A DNA stretch of 9,798 nt from an uncultured Actinomycetes bacterium (GTDB lineage: Bacteria > Actinomycetota > Thermoleophilia > Gaiellales > Gaiellaceae): assembly GCA_903930195.1 (NCBI GenBank), contig CAIYXH010000231.1, positions 1-9,798 of the forward strand, written 5' to 3'. Positions within the stretch are counted from its first letter, which is position 1. Every line of letters starts with the position of its first letter. Shown piece after piece: positions 1 to 6,021 of the stretch. Position numbers and translations under genes: made by a program. The notes under the pieces were generated by a model. The model saw only the letters and a list, made by a program, of their open reading frames with translations. It ran no database searches and was not told the DNA's origin.

Positions 1-11
1 CGGGCCGAGGC

Positions 12-494
12 TCAGAGGTCTTCGGCGGCGCGGAGCAGGCCACCCGCAATGACGCCGAGCGCTGCGACGAGGCTGATCCAGATCCCGATGCCGCGCGCGT
101 CCGCGGGCAGCACCGAATCCGGGATCGAGACGATCCGGATCAGGACGAAGACCGTCGCGAGCGCGCCGAGCCCGAGGACGGCCAGGCTCTCCGGCTCGCC
201 ACCGGGAAGCTCCATGCCCGCCTCACGCAGGATCACGAGCGCCAGAGCGGCGAGGCCCACGAAGAAGACGAGCTTGCCGAGGACGCCCGTGTGCCAGCCG
301 ATGACCGCGAGCTTGACCCCGATGCTCGAGCCGGCGTACCAGTCGGTGAACGCCGAGATCGCGAGCACGAGACCTGCCACTGCCGTGACCCGCGCGCTCG
401 TGTCCCACGCGCCCCCGCGGGGCTCGTGCCGCGTCCGGTGGACGGGCAGCTCGGGGTCGGGCTCGACCGGGTCGAGGAAGATGTCCGTCTCCAT
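12..494 (-). CDS. Four-helix membrane protein of unknown function
   Basis: I do not recognise a named family. The 160-residue product has an acidic, proline-rich cytosolic-looking N-terminus (residues 1-30). Four hydrophobic segments follow at about 34-52, 72-90, 103-122 and 136-154, so it should be an integral inner-membrane protein with very short loops. Aromatic residues after the first helix (FTDWYAG) resemble small actinobacterial membrane proteins of unknown role; that comparison is from general familiarity only. The gene lies 19 bases downstream of the next minus-strand gene (514-771), so the two probably form a transcription unit. There is no Shine-Dalgarno sequence. A CATACT hexamer (plus-strand 502-507) ends 7 bases before the ATG, which would suit an extra leaderless promoter. 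The stop lies at 12-14, so the gene is complete. Confidence 0.75.
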   Translation of the reverse strand: METDIFLDPVEPDPELPVHRTRHEPRGGAWDTSARVTAVAGLVLAISAFTDWYAGSSIGVKLAVIGWHTGVLGKLVFFVGLAALALVILREAGMELPGGEPESLAVLGLGALATVFVLIRIVSIPDSVLPADARGIGIWISLVAALGVIAGGLLRAAEDL

Positions 495-501
495 CGGCGT
501 A

Positions 502-507
502 AGTATG
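502..507 (-). promoter_or_regulatory. Possible -10 hexamer for a leaderless start
   Basis: The minus strand reads GCATACT, then seven bases, then the ATG of the membrane protein at 494. CATACT matches four of six TATAAT positions. No Shine-Dalgarno sequence is present, and transcription would begin near the A of the start codon. No good -35 is visible. The same GCATACT occurs at equivalent spacing before the response regulator at 5986. Confidence 0.3.
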
Positions 508-513
508 CGGCTC

Positions 514-771
514 TCAGATGCCGAAGGTCGCCTGGACCTGGTGCCAGGCGAAGAGCGTGATCACCACGGTCAGCAGCATCAGCGCCGCGAGCACGACCCA
601 GAAGCGCGCGCTGGAGTTGACCGCGTCGTGATGACGCACCGCGCGGGCGTGCCGGCGGGCGCGCTCGCGGATGTAGGCCCGCTCGATCGCAGCCGGGTCG
701 AGCGAGGGCGACTCTTCACCGAACGCGTCGCCTGCAACCGAATGCAAGCGCCTGGCGGGCTCTGCAGCCAT
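514..771 (-). CDS. Small single-pass membrane protein, hypothetical
   Basis: The 85-residue product is not assigned to a known family. Residues 1-53 are charged, with an Arg/His-rich stretch near 36-48 (RERARRHARAVRHHD). One strong transmembrane helix follows at about 56-76, then a short tail (WHQVQATFGI). The positive charge before the helix predicts a cytosolic N-terminus. It lies upstream of the four-helix protein at 12-494, 19 bases away on the same strand, so the two may be co-expressed and possibly interact; that is inference. Its ATG at 769-771 is only 17 bases from the divergent GTG at 789, so the two promoters must overlap each other's coding regions. Coding potential is supported by the clean soluble/TM split and the compact fit with neighbours. 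Confidence 0.65.
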   Translation of the reverse strand: MAAEPARRLHSVAGDAFGEESPSLDPAAIERAYIRERARRHARAVRHHDAVNSSARFWVVLAALMLLTVVITLFAWHQVQATFGI

Positions 772-776
772 GTCCT

Positions 777-780
777 GGAG
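777..780 (+). promoter_or_regulatory. Ribosome binding site for the GDPD gene
   Basis: GGAG lies eight bases before the GTG at 789 and decides that start. It sits in the 17-base gap and the edge of the divergent gene. It is one of the few clear Shine-Dalgarno sequences in this window. Confidence 0.5.
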
Positions 781-788
781 TCTAGAGG

Positions 789-1492
789 GTGATCGGGACG
801 GCTGTCCAAGCCGGCGGGCGTCCGCGGGTGATCGCCCACCGCGGCGCGTCGGCCGTCGCGCCCCCGAACAGCCTGGCCGCGCTCGAAGCTGCGGTGGCTG
901 CGGGAGCGGACGCGGTCGAGATCGATATCGGCGAGGGGCTGCTCCTCGGCCACGACGCAGCCGACCGCAGACCAGGGGCTCCGACGCTCGAAGCGGCGCT
1001 CGAGCTCCTCGCGCCGACCGGGCTCGACGTCCAGGTCGACCTCAAGCACGCGGCCATCGAGGCCGCGGTGGCCGCGACGCTCCGAGAGCACGCATTCGTC
1101 GGCCGGTCGCTCGTCTCCTCGACCTCGACAGCCGCGCTCCGGCGCCTGCGTGAGGCCGATCCGGACATTCCCCGCGCGCGGGGCTATCCCCACGACCGGG
1201 CCGGCGTCTCGCGGGTCCCCTGGCCCGCTGCCCTGATTCGCGCGTCAGCGGGGCTTGCGCGCAGCGCCACGCCGCTGCGGCTGGCCGGTCTCGCGCACGG
1301 GGTGCAGGTCGTTGCGCTCCATCACGCGCGGTCTCGGAGCGCGCCGTCGCGGCCGCGCACGACCGGGGCGTGGCCGTGATCGCATGGACGGTGAACGCCG
1401 AGGCCGACATCGCCCGTGTCGTCCGGGCAGGCGTCGACGCCGTCACAACAGATGATCCCGGCAAAGCGCAACAATTCATGCGTACACTTTGA
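789..1492 (+). pseudogene. Glycerophosphodiester phosphodiesterase, frameshifted
   Basis: GDPD enzymes hydrolyse glycerophosphodiesters, or lysophospholipids, to glycerol-3-phosphate and an alcohol. The first frame (789 to about 1328) carries the family landmarks: the catalytic AHRG motif (His17), the metal-binding EID pair (Glu44, Asp46), a second catalytic His in GHD (His55) and a VDLK strand that supplies a third acidic ligand. The usual PENT motif is PPNS, and the early loop is shorter than normal. Near 1325-1331 the frame is lost. Continuing in the same frame gives a stop at 1377-1379 with a non-homologous tail. The other frame from 1331 gives the missing end, including AVIAWTVN and GVDAVTTDDPG, to a TGA at 1490-1492. 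Adding one base restores a 234-residue protein, normal for a compact GDPD. The start is GTG at 789 with GGAG at 777-780, spacing 8. The lesion may be a real mutation or a sequence error. Confidence 0.8.
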
Positions 1493-1497
1493 GGGCG

Positions 1498-2475
1498 ATG
1501 AACCGGGGTCGGATCGTCTTCGCTTGCGCTTTTGCCTGTGTCTGCGCCGCTCTCAGCGCGGGTTCGGCTCTCGCTGCGAGCCACACCAGCGCCACGCGGA
1601 GCCGTGCGCTTCCCGCTGCTGTGCGCATCGCCGGTGTCCGGGTCGGCGGCCTCGACAGCGCCAAGGCGACGGCAGCGGTCAAGCAGGCCTTTGCGCGCCC
1701 GCTGCCCGTCACCGTCGGCGGCGTCACCGTCCAGCTCCAGCCGTCGAAGCTCGCGACGGCGTACATCGCCGCTGCGGTCGGCCATGCCGGCTCCGCGACC
1801 TCGGGGACGAACGTCAAGCTGACTGTCTCCGTGCACGGCAGCGCCGTCCGCGCCGCCGTCGCCCACATCGCCACCCGCGTCGACACGAAGGCGCGCCCTG
1901 CCACGCTCTCGCTCGTCAAGGACAAGCCGCACGTCGTCCTCGCGAAGAGCGGCCGGCGGCTCGATCGGCTGGCGCTCGTCCAGAAGATCGACAAGGCGCT
2001 CACGGGCAACGTCCGCCTCTCGCTGCGCGGCGCGACCACCGCCGTTCAGGCGCGCGCCACGGCCACGGCCGGCGCGGTCGTCTCGTCGGTGATCCTCGTC
2101 AACCGCGCGAAGAACAAGCTCTACCTCTTCGACAAGAACACGCTCGTCCACACCTTCTCGGTCGCGAGCGGGCAGGCGATCTACCCGACGCCCGCCGGTC
2201 GCTTCCACATCATCGTCAAGTGGGTCAACCCGACCTGGTACCCGCCGACGCAGGACGCATGGGCGAAGGGCCTGAAGCCTGTTCCGCCCGGCCCGGACAA
2301 CCCGCTCGGCACGCGCTGGATGGGTCTCGACTCCCCCGGCATCGGCATCCACGGCACCGATGAGCTCGGCTCGATCGGCTACAGCGAGTCGCACGGCTGC
2401 ATCCGGATGCAGGTTGCAGACGCCGAATGGCTCTTCAACCACGTGCAGGTCGGTACAACAGTGTTCATCGTCTGA
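1498..2475 (+). CDS. Secreted L,D-transpeptidase (YkuD domain)
   Basis: The enzyme cross-links peptidoglycan stem peptides (3-3 links) or attaches proteins to them, outside the membrane. The 325-residue product starts with a signal peptide (residues 1-27, ending SALA). Residues about 40-185 are a beta-rich region resembling the putative peptidoglycan-binding domain often paired with YkuD. The catalytic YkuD domain spans about 196-324 and ends with the signature HGT (His285) and SHGCIRM (His299, Cys301 nucleophile, Arg303). All catalytic residues are intact. The ATG at 1498 is preferred over an upstream TTG at 1489, because GAGGG lies just before the ATG and the signal peptide then has normal length. 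The start is five bases after the reconstructed GDPD stop. The stop TGA lies in the first copy of a 20-bp tandem duplication and shares a base with an ATG. Being first in a cytochrome c maturation cluster is unusual, and a functional link is not established. Confidence 0.9.
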   Translation: MNRGRIVFACAFACVCAALSAGSALAASHTSATRSRALPAAVRIAGVRVGGLDSAKATAAVKQAFARPLPVTVGGVTVQLQPSKLATAYIAAAVGHAGSATSGTNVKLTVSVHGSAVRAAVAHIATRVDTKARPATLSLVKDKPHVVLAKSGRRLDRLALVQKIDKALTGNVRLSLRGATTAVQARATATAGAVVSSVILVNRAKNKLYLFDKNTLVHTFSVASGQAIYPTPAGRFHIIVKWVNPTWYPPTQDAWAKGLKPVPPGPDNPLGTRWMGLDSPGIGIHGTDELGSIGYSESHGCIRMQVADAEWLFNHVQVGTTVFIV

Positions 2476-2499
2476 TGCGAGTGTTCATCGTCTAATGCG
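2460..2499 (+). repeat. 20-bp tandem duplication across a gene junction
   Basis: Positions 2460-2479 and 2480-2499 are two adjacent 20-bp copies that differ at one base (G at 2474, A at 2494). Each copy encodes or repeats the end VFIV, then a stop codon fused to ATG (TGATG in copy 1, TAATG in copy 2). Copy 1 holds the transpeptidase stop; copy 2 holds the thioredoxin start. Confidence 0.95.
2475..2495 (+). CDS. Six-codon minicistron MRVFIV (putative coupling relay)
   Basis: The ATG at 2475 shares its A with the transpeptidase TGA. The frame reads MRVFIV and stops at TAA 2493-2495, whose final A is the first base of the thioredoxin ATG. A ribosome that terminates on the transpeptidase could reinitiate here, terminate six codons later and reinitiate on the thioredoxin gene. 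The peptide itself probably has no function. Reading it as translated is inference; the arrangement is directly visible. Confidence 0.35.
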   Translation: MRVFIV

Positions 2500-3031
2500 C
2501 CGGATCGCCCAGGGTTTCACCGTCGTCATCGTCGCCGGCCTCCTCGGTCTCCTGATCTGGGACGTCGCGCATCAGCGTGGGAGCAAGATCGCGAGCTCGC
2601 TCGCGAAGGGCGACCCGTATCCGGCCTGGGAGTTCACGAAGCCGAAGCTCACGGGCTCGGGGAACCTGAGCCTCGCCTCGTATCGCGGCAAGGTCGTCGT
2701 CCTCAACTTCTGGGCGACGTGGTGCATGCCGTGCAAGGCCGAGGCGAAGACGCTGCAGACGGCGGCCGAGAAGTGGAAGTCGAAGGACGTCGTCTTCCTC
2801 GGCGTGAACGAAGATTCGCTCAACGGTGACGCCCACTCGTTCCTCAAGCGCTACGGCATCACCTACCCGCAGGTGAAGGACAACGGCTCCCTCGAAGGCC
2901 ACTACGGCGTGACGGGATATCCGGAGACGTTCTTCATCAACGCGAAGGGCGTCGTCGTGCCGCCGCACATCGAGGAGCAGGCGAACGCGTCTGCTCTCGC
3001 GCAGGGCATCGAGAACGCCGAAAAGGCATGA
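2495..3031 (+). CDS. Membrane-anchored thioredoxin of the TlpA/ResA/CcmG type
   Basis: The protein is an extracytoplasmic thiol-disulfide oxidoreductase, expected to reduce apocytochrome c CXXCH cysteines or the CcmH disulfide before heme attachment. The product has 178 residues. An uncleaved N-terminal anchor lies at about 8-24, followed by a thioredoxin fold at about 40-172. The active site is WATWCMPC (Cys77, Cys80), after the conserved VVVLNFW strand. The cis-proline is in GYPETF (Pro143), and the FFINAKG strand is also family-typical. The start ATG at 2495 overlaps the stop of the six-codon relay ORF and puts the membrane helix at the N-terminus; a longer reading upstream would run antisensically through transpeptidase codons. 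The stop overlaps the next start by four bases (ATGA). Neighbouring CcmH and CcdA genes support the cytochrome c role. CcdA is the likely electron donor. Confidence 0.9.
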   Translation: MRRIAQGFTVVIVAGLLGLLIWDVAHQRGSKIASSLAKGDPYPAWEFTKPKLTGSGNLSLASYRGKVVVLNFWATWCMPCKAEAKTLQTAAEKWKSKDVVFLGVNEDSLNGDAHSFLKRYGITYPQVKDNGSLEGHYGVTGYPETFFINAKGVVVPPHIEEQANASALAQGIENAEKA

Positions 3032-3507
3032 GGCTGCGCGCTCTCGCGGTGGCCGTCCTGGCGACCGTCGCACTCGCCGTCGCCGCGCCGTCGTTCGCCG
3101 ACAACCTGCACCCGACCCAGGCCGAGATGGAGGCAGAGCTCGTCTGCCCGACCTGTCACGAGCCGCTCGACGAGTCGTCGGCGCCGGCTGCCGTTCGGAT
3201 CAAGGACTACATCCGCAAGCGGATCGCGCAAGGCGCGACCGAGGATCAGATCAAGAACGAGCTCGTCGCCCAGTTCGGCTCGCGCGTGCTCGGCGTTCCC
3301 GGGACGCACGGCTTCGACCTGCTCGCCTGGGTGCTGCCGCTCGGCGGCGGCGGTCTCGGCCTTGTGGTCGTCGGCTTCGGTGCCTGGACGTGGTCGCGGA
3401 ACCGCGACGACGAGCCCGAGGGCATCGATCCGCTGGGCCCGCCGAGCGGGCTTGCTCCGGACGTCGAGCAGCGCGTCGACGACGAGCTCGCCCGCTTCGA
3501 CGTCTAG
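3028..3507 (+). CDS. ccmH: CcmH-like cytochrome c maturation protein
   Basis: CcmH proteins handle apocytochrome c in the heme-ligation step of System I and cycle a CXXC disulfide. The 159-residue product has a signal peptide (residues 1-24, ending SFA). The conserved CcmH N-domain follows, with LVCPTCHEPL (Cys40, Cys43) and the three-helix pattern IKDYIRKRIAQGATEDQIKNELVAQFG, typical of the family. A transmembrane helix lies at about 98-121, and an acidic cytosolic tail runs to the end. Length matches the short CcmH/CycL type without TPR repeats. The ATG overlaps the thioredoxin stop (ATGA at 3028-3031), which indicates translational coupling. The next gene, CcdA, starts two bases after the stop. 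Symbol is by family; orthology is not proved. Confidence 0.9.
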   Translation: MRLRALAVAVLATVALAVAAPSFADNLHPTQAEMEAELVCPTCHEPLDESSAPAAVRIKDYIRKRIAQGATEDQIKNELVAQFGSRVLGVPGTHGFDLLAWVLPLGGGGLGLVVVGFGAWTWSRNRDDEPEGIDPLGPPSGLAPDVEQRVDDELARFDV

Positions 3508-3509
3508 CG

Positions 3510-4220
3510 GTGGGCGAGAAGCTTCCGATCGCCTTCCTGGCGGGGCTCGTCTCCGTCATCACGCCGTGCGTGCTGCCGCTGGTGCCGGGCTACCTCTCGG
3601 CCATCTCCGCGGTTGACGTCGACAAGCTGGGCGAGCCCGGCGCGGGCCGGCGGGTCGCCGCGTCGAGCGTTCCGTTCATCGCGGGCTTCACCACCGTCTT
3701 CGTCGTGCTCGGCGCCGGCGCCGCCGCGATCGCGAGCGTGGTCGCGAAGCAGACGCAGACGCAGATCGCGGGCTTCGCGCTCGTCGTGATCGGGCTCGCG
3801 TTCGTGGGTCTGCTGCCGATGCCCGAGCGGGCCGTCGCGCCGGGACTCCTGCAGGGAGCGCGGAAGCGCGGCTCGTCGGTGCTCCTCGGCGGCGCGTTCG
3901 CGATCTGCGCCGCGCCCTGCATCGGCACGGTGCTCGGCTCGATCCTCGTGCTCGCGAGCTCGAGCGGGACGATCGTCCGCGGCGTGATCCTGCTGCTCGC
4001 CTACTCGCTCGGCCTCGGGGCGGCATTCGTCCTCGCCGGGATCGCTTTCGCGCATGCGATGCGGGCCTTCCGCTGGGTGCGCTCGCACTACCGCGTGCTC
4101 CAGTCGGGCTCGGGTGCGGTGCTCGTCGTGCTCGGGCTGCTGCTCTTCTTCAACCGCGACTGGTGGCTCCGCGTGGCGCTCGACCACATCTTCTCGGCCG
4201 TCGGCCTGACCTCGTATTAG
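3510..4220 (+). CDS. ccdA: CcdA-type cytochrome c biogenesis transmembrane protein
   Basis: CcdA is the short DsbD relative that passes electrons from cytosolic thioredoxin across the membrane to extracytoplasmic thioredoxins such as the TlpA-like protein encoded upstream. The 236-residue product has about six hydrophobic segments. The two conserved Cys-Pro regions are ITPCVLPLVPGYLS (Cys20) and FAICAAPCIGTVLGS (Cys133, Cys137), with Cys20 and Cys137 the expected redox pair. GTG at 3510 is chosen because the first helix and TPC motif then begin at the usual distance. The longer frame from 3390 would overlap CcmH by 118 bases and add an Arg-rich stretch. No Shine-Dalgarno sequence is seen; the two-base gap to the CcmH stop suggests coupling. 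No ResB/CcsA or CcmF gene is in the window, so the heme-handling partner lies elsewhere. Confidence 0.9.
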   Translation: MGEKLPIAFLAGLVSVITPCVLPLVPGYLSAISAVDVDKLGEPGAGRRVAASSVPFIAGFTTVFVVLGAGAAAIASVVAKQTQTQIAGFALVVIGLAFVGLLPMPERAVAPGLLQGARKRGSSVLLGGAFAICAAPCIGTVLGSILVLASSSGTIVRGVILLLAYSLGLGAAFVLAGIAFAHAMRAFRWVRSHYRVLQSGSGAVLVVLGLLLFFNRDWWLRVALDHIFSAVGLTSY

Positions 4221-4257
4221 CCGTCGGTTCCCCGGTCGAGCGGTGGTCCGAGGTCGC

Positions 4258-4263
4258 TAACTT
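4258..4263 (+). promoter_or_regulatory. Possible -10 of a leaderless ferredoxin promoter
   Basis: TAACTT ends seven bases before the ferredoxin ATG at 4271. The 50-base gap holds no Shine-Dalgarno sequence, so a transcript starting at the ATG is plausible. A -35 is weak (GTCGAG at 4235-4240, spacer 17). Confidence 0.35.
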
Positions 4264-4270
4264 CTCCCCG

Positions 4271-4567
4271 ATGACCTACCTGATCTCCGAGCCTTGCATC
4301 GACATCAAGGACCGCTCGTGCGTCGACGTCTGTCCCGTCGATTGCATCCACGAGGCGGACCGGATGCTGGTGATCGATCCTGAGGAGTGCATCGACTGTG
4401 GCGCCTGCGAGCCCGAGTGCCCCGTCGAGGCGATCTTCCCCGAGGACGCGCTGCCCGAGAAGTGGGAGCCGTTCGTGAAGATCAACCACTCCTTCGGCGA
4501 AGGCCTCCCGCTGGTGAACGGTCTCGTCGAGACCTACGCCGTCGAGAACAACGTCCAGAACTCCTAA
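4271..4567 (+). CDS. fdxA: Seven-iron ferredoxin (3Fe-4S plus 4Fe-4S)
   Basis: This is a small soluble electron carrier of the FdxA type common in actinobacteria. It serves cytosolic redox enzymes; the partner cannot be read from here. The 98-residue product opens MTYLISEPCIDIKD, very typical of the family. Cys9, Cys17 and the CPVDC region (Cys21, Cys25) with CIDCGACEPECP (Cys40, Cys43, Cys46, Cys50) give the 7Fe pattern. In such ferredoxins Cys9/17/50 usually hold the 3Fe cluster and Cys21/40/43/46 the 4Fe cluster. ATG at 4271 is chosen because family proteins start here; the longer frame from 4163 would overlap CcdA with unrelated residues. A TAACTT hexamer seven bases upstream suggests a leaderless mRNA. 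It is therefore probably separate from the cytochrome c cluster, although it could also be read through from it. Confidence 0.95.
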   Translation: MTYLISEPCIDIKDRSCVDVCPVDCIHEADRMLVIDPEECIDCGACEPECPVEAIFPEDALPEKWEPFVKINHSFGEGLPLVNGLVETYAVENNVQNS

Positions 4568-4732
4568 GCGCCCGTCCGGCCAGTCCCTCCACCACCGCGG
4601 GGCGGGTCTCGCTGCGCCGCATCAGGCGTGTCACGGCGACGTCACAGTTCCGGCACAAAGGACACTTGACACCCACCGGAGTCTGACACCGCGGTTGGGC
4701 TGGCCGGCATCTGCGTCCGGGAAGAGAGGTGA
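4568..4732 (+). other. Convergent intergenic region, no gene supported
   Basis: This 165-base gap lies between the converging ends of the ferredoxin and kinase genes. I see no clear intrinsic terminator with a T tract. It holds short direct repeats of TGACAC (4667-4672 and about 4684-4689) and a TTGACA at 4666-4671 without a matching -10. A minus-strand frame from a GTG at 4676 starts with CPLCRNC, but it runs into the ferredoxin gene and is not convincing. Confidence 0.5.
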
Positions 4733-5359
4733 CTAGCGTCCGGCCGCGTGGGCGGGCAGTGTGATGCGGACGGCGCCGGGGAGCGTCTCGACCGTCCCGT
4801 GCAGCTGATGCACGCGCGCCTCGATTGCCTCGAGCGAGCGGCGGCGGCGCTCCGGATCGGCATCGTCGCGCACGACGGCGATCACATCGCCCTCGGCGAG
4901 GACGTGCACCGAGAGCTCGAGCGTCGACGGGCTGCGGCGTGCTGCGAGCTCGGCCAGCTCGCGAATGATGGTGTAGAGCGCGATCTGTGCCGTCTCGCCG
5001 AGTCGGTCGACGCCGTCGGTCTCGACGTCGACGACGACGTGGTGGGCGGCGCCGAGCTGGTCGCCGAGCGCCCGCAGGCCGGCGTCGAAGCCGCGATCGC
5101 GGAGCACGACGGGCTCGAGGGCAAACGAGAGCGCCCGGAGCTCGCGGATCGTCGTGCGCTGGCGGTCGAGCGCGGTCGTGATGATCCGCTGCGCGTCGCC
5201 CGCGTGGCCGTGCGCGAGCGCGTGGAGCGCGCCGTCGAGCATCAGCGCGATGCCCGAGAGCTGCTGCAGGGGCCCGTCGTGCAGGAAGAGCGCTACACGC
5301 CGCCGCTCGTCCTGCTCGGCGGTGATCAGGCCGTCGAGCCCTCCGAGCTCGCGCTCCAT
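4733..5359 (-). CDS. Short cytosolic NarL-family histidine kinase, degenerate ATP site
   Basis: The kinase would phosphorylate the response regulator encoded just upstream. The 208-residue product has no membrane segment and no recognisable sensor domain. Residues about 14-85 match a HisKA_3 dimerisation and phosphoacceptor domain: DERRRVALFLHDGPLQQLS, with His27 as phosphoacceptor. Residues about 110-203 match a HATPase_c fold by layout (YTIIRELAE, then the AVVRDD strand, then a final beta-hairpin ending ITLP). Key motifs are altered. The N-box asparagine is missing (ELAEL at 134-138), and the usual DxGxG box reads DDADP at 165-169 with no glycine. It may therefore bind ATP poorly or act as a phosphatase or modulator. 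ATG at 5359 lies three bases after the regulator stop, so the pair is coupled. The protein ends soon after the ATP domain, at normal length for a sensorless kinase. Confidence 0.8.
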   Translation of the reverse strand: MERELGGLDGLITAEQDERRRVALFLHDGPLQQLSGIALMLDGALHALAHGHAGDAQRIITTALDRQRTTIRELRALSFALEPVVLRDRGFDAGLRALGDQLGAAHHVVVDVETDGVDRLGETAQIALYTIIRELAELAARRSPSTLELSVHVLAEGDVIAVVRDDADPERRRRSLEAIEARVHQLHGTVETLPGAVRITLPAHAAGR

Positions 5360-5362
5360 CGC

Positions 5363-5986
5363 TCAGTCGATGATCGCGTCGCGGAGCGCGATCGCGACCG
5401 CGTGGGTGCGGGTATCCGCCTCGAGCTTCGTGAGGATGTGGCGCACGTGGCTTTTCACGGTCTCCTGCGAGATGAAGAGCCGCTCGGCGACGTCCGCGTT
5501 GGAGAGTCCGTCGGCGAGGAGCTGGAGGATCTCCCGCTCGCGCGGCGTCAGTGCCTCGCTCTGGTCGCGGCCGGCGAGGAACTGCGGCATCAGCGACGGG
5601 TCGACGTAACCCTCGCCCTCGGCGACCTTCTCGATCGCGCGCACGAGCGTCGAGTGCGGCGCCTCCTTGAGCACGTAGCCCTTCGCGCCCGACTCGAAGC
5701 CGCGGCCGAGGAGCGAGCGCTCCGAGTAGGCCGTGAAGATCAGCACCTTCGACTCCGGGGCCTTCTCGGCGAGTTCCTTCGTCGCCTCGATCCCGTCCAT
5801 CACCGGCATGCGCACGTCCATGATCACGACGTTCGGCTTGCGGCGAATCGCGAGCTCCACGGCTGCGGCGCCATCGGCCGCCTCGCCGACCACGCGGATG
5901 TGGGAGGTACGGGACAGCGAGATACGCAGCCCTTCCCGGACGACCTCGTGATCGTCGACGATCAGGGTCGTAATCTCTTCTGCCAC
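5363..5986 (-). CDS. NarL/FixJ-family response regulator (REC plus LuxR-type HTH)
   Basis: This is a transcription factor activated by phosphorylation, probably by the kinase encoded three bases downstream. With the start used here it has 207 residues. The receiver domain covers about 5-120: acidic pocket DD at 11-12, phosphoacceptor Asp57 in VVIMDVRMPVMDG, switch Thr85 and Lys107. A LuxR-type helix-turn-helix covers about 146-200 (LTPREREILQLLADGLSNADVAERLFISQETVKSHVRHIL). All key residues are intact. GTG at 5986 is preferred over GTG at 6004 because a CATACT hexamer (plus-strand 5993-5998) lies six bases before it, and the first strand then begins at the usual distance; the longer form of 213 residues remains possible. 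The radical SAM gene ends 35 bases upstream on the same strand, so read-through from that operon is also likely. Confidence 0.93.
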   Translation of the reverse strand: MAEEITTLIVDDHEVVREGLRISLSRTSHIRVVGEAADGAAAVELAIRRKPNVVIMDVRMPVMDGIEATKELAEKAPESKVLIFTAYSERSLLGRGFESGAKGYVLKEAPHSTLVRAIEKVAEGEGYVDPSLMPQFLAGRDQSEALTPREREILQLLADGLSNADVAERLFISQETVKSHVRHILTKLEADTRTHAVAIALRDAIID

Positions 5987-5992
5987 TGACTG

Positions 5993-5998
5993 AGTATG
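5993..5998 (-). promoter_or_regulatory. Possible -10 hexamer before the response regulator
   Basis: The minus strand reads GCATACT, then six bases, then GTG at 5986. There is no good Shine-Dalgarno sequence for this GTG. It would be an internal, leaderless promoter between the radical SAM gene and the two-component genes. The -35 is weak. Confidence 0.3.
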
Positions 5999-6021
5999 CC
6001 CCACGGCCCTACGGTGCAGTC

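Noticed and set aside
1042..2442. 466-codon open frame on the minus strand
   Set aside because: It is antisense to the GDPD and transpeptidase genes. Its composition (Arg/Asp/Val-rich, no hydrophobic core) is the usual GC-rich shadow, and the plus-strand genes have clear catalytic motifs.
4666..4671. TTGACA resembling a -35 box in the convergent gap
   Set aside because: There is no -10 at a suitable distance and no gene downstream on the plus strand.
4482..4676. Minus-strand frame starting CPLCRNC, a possible zinc-ribbon microprotein
   Set aside because: Only one short cysteine cluster is present. The rest is Arg-rich and overlaps the ferredoxin 3' end, and there is no second cysteine pair or ribosome site.
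4748..5989. 413-codon plus-strand open frame
   Set aside because: It is the antisense shadow of the kinase and response regulator, rich in Arg, Val and Glu without motifs.
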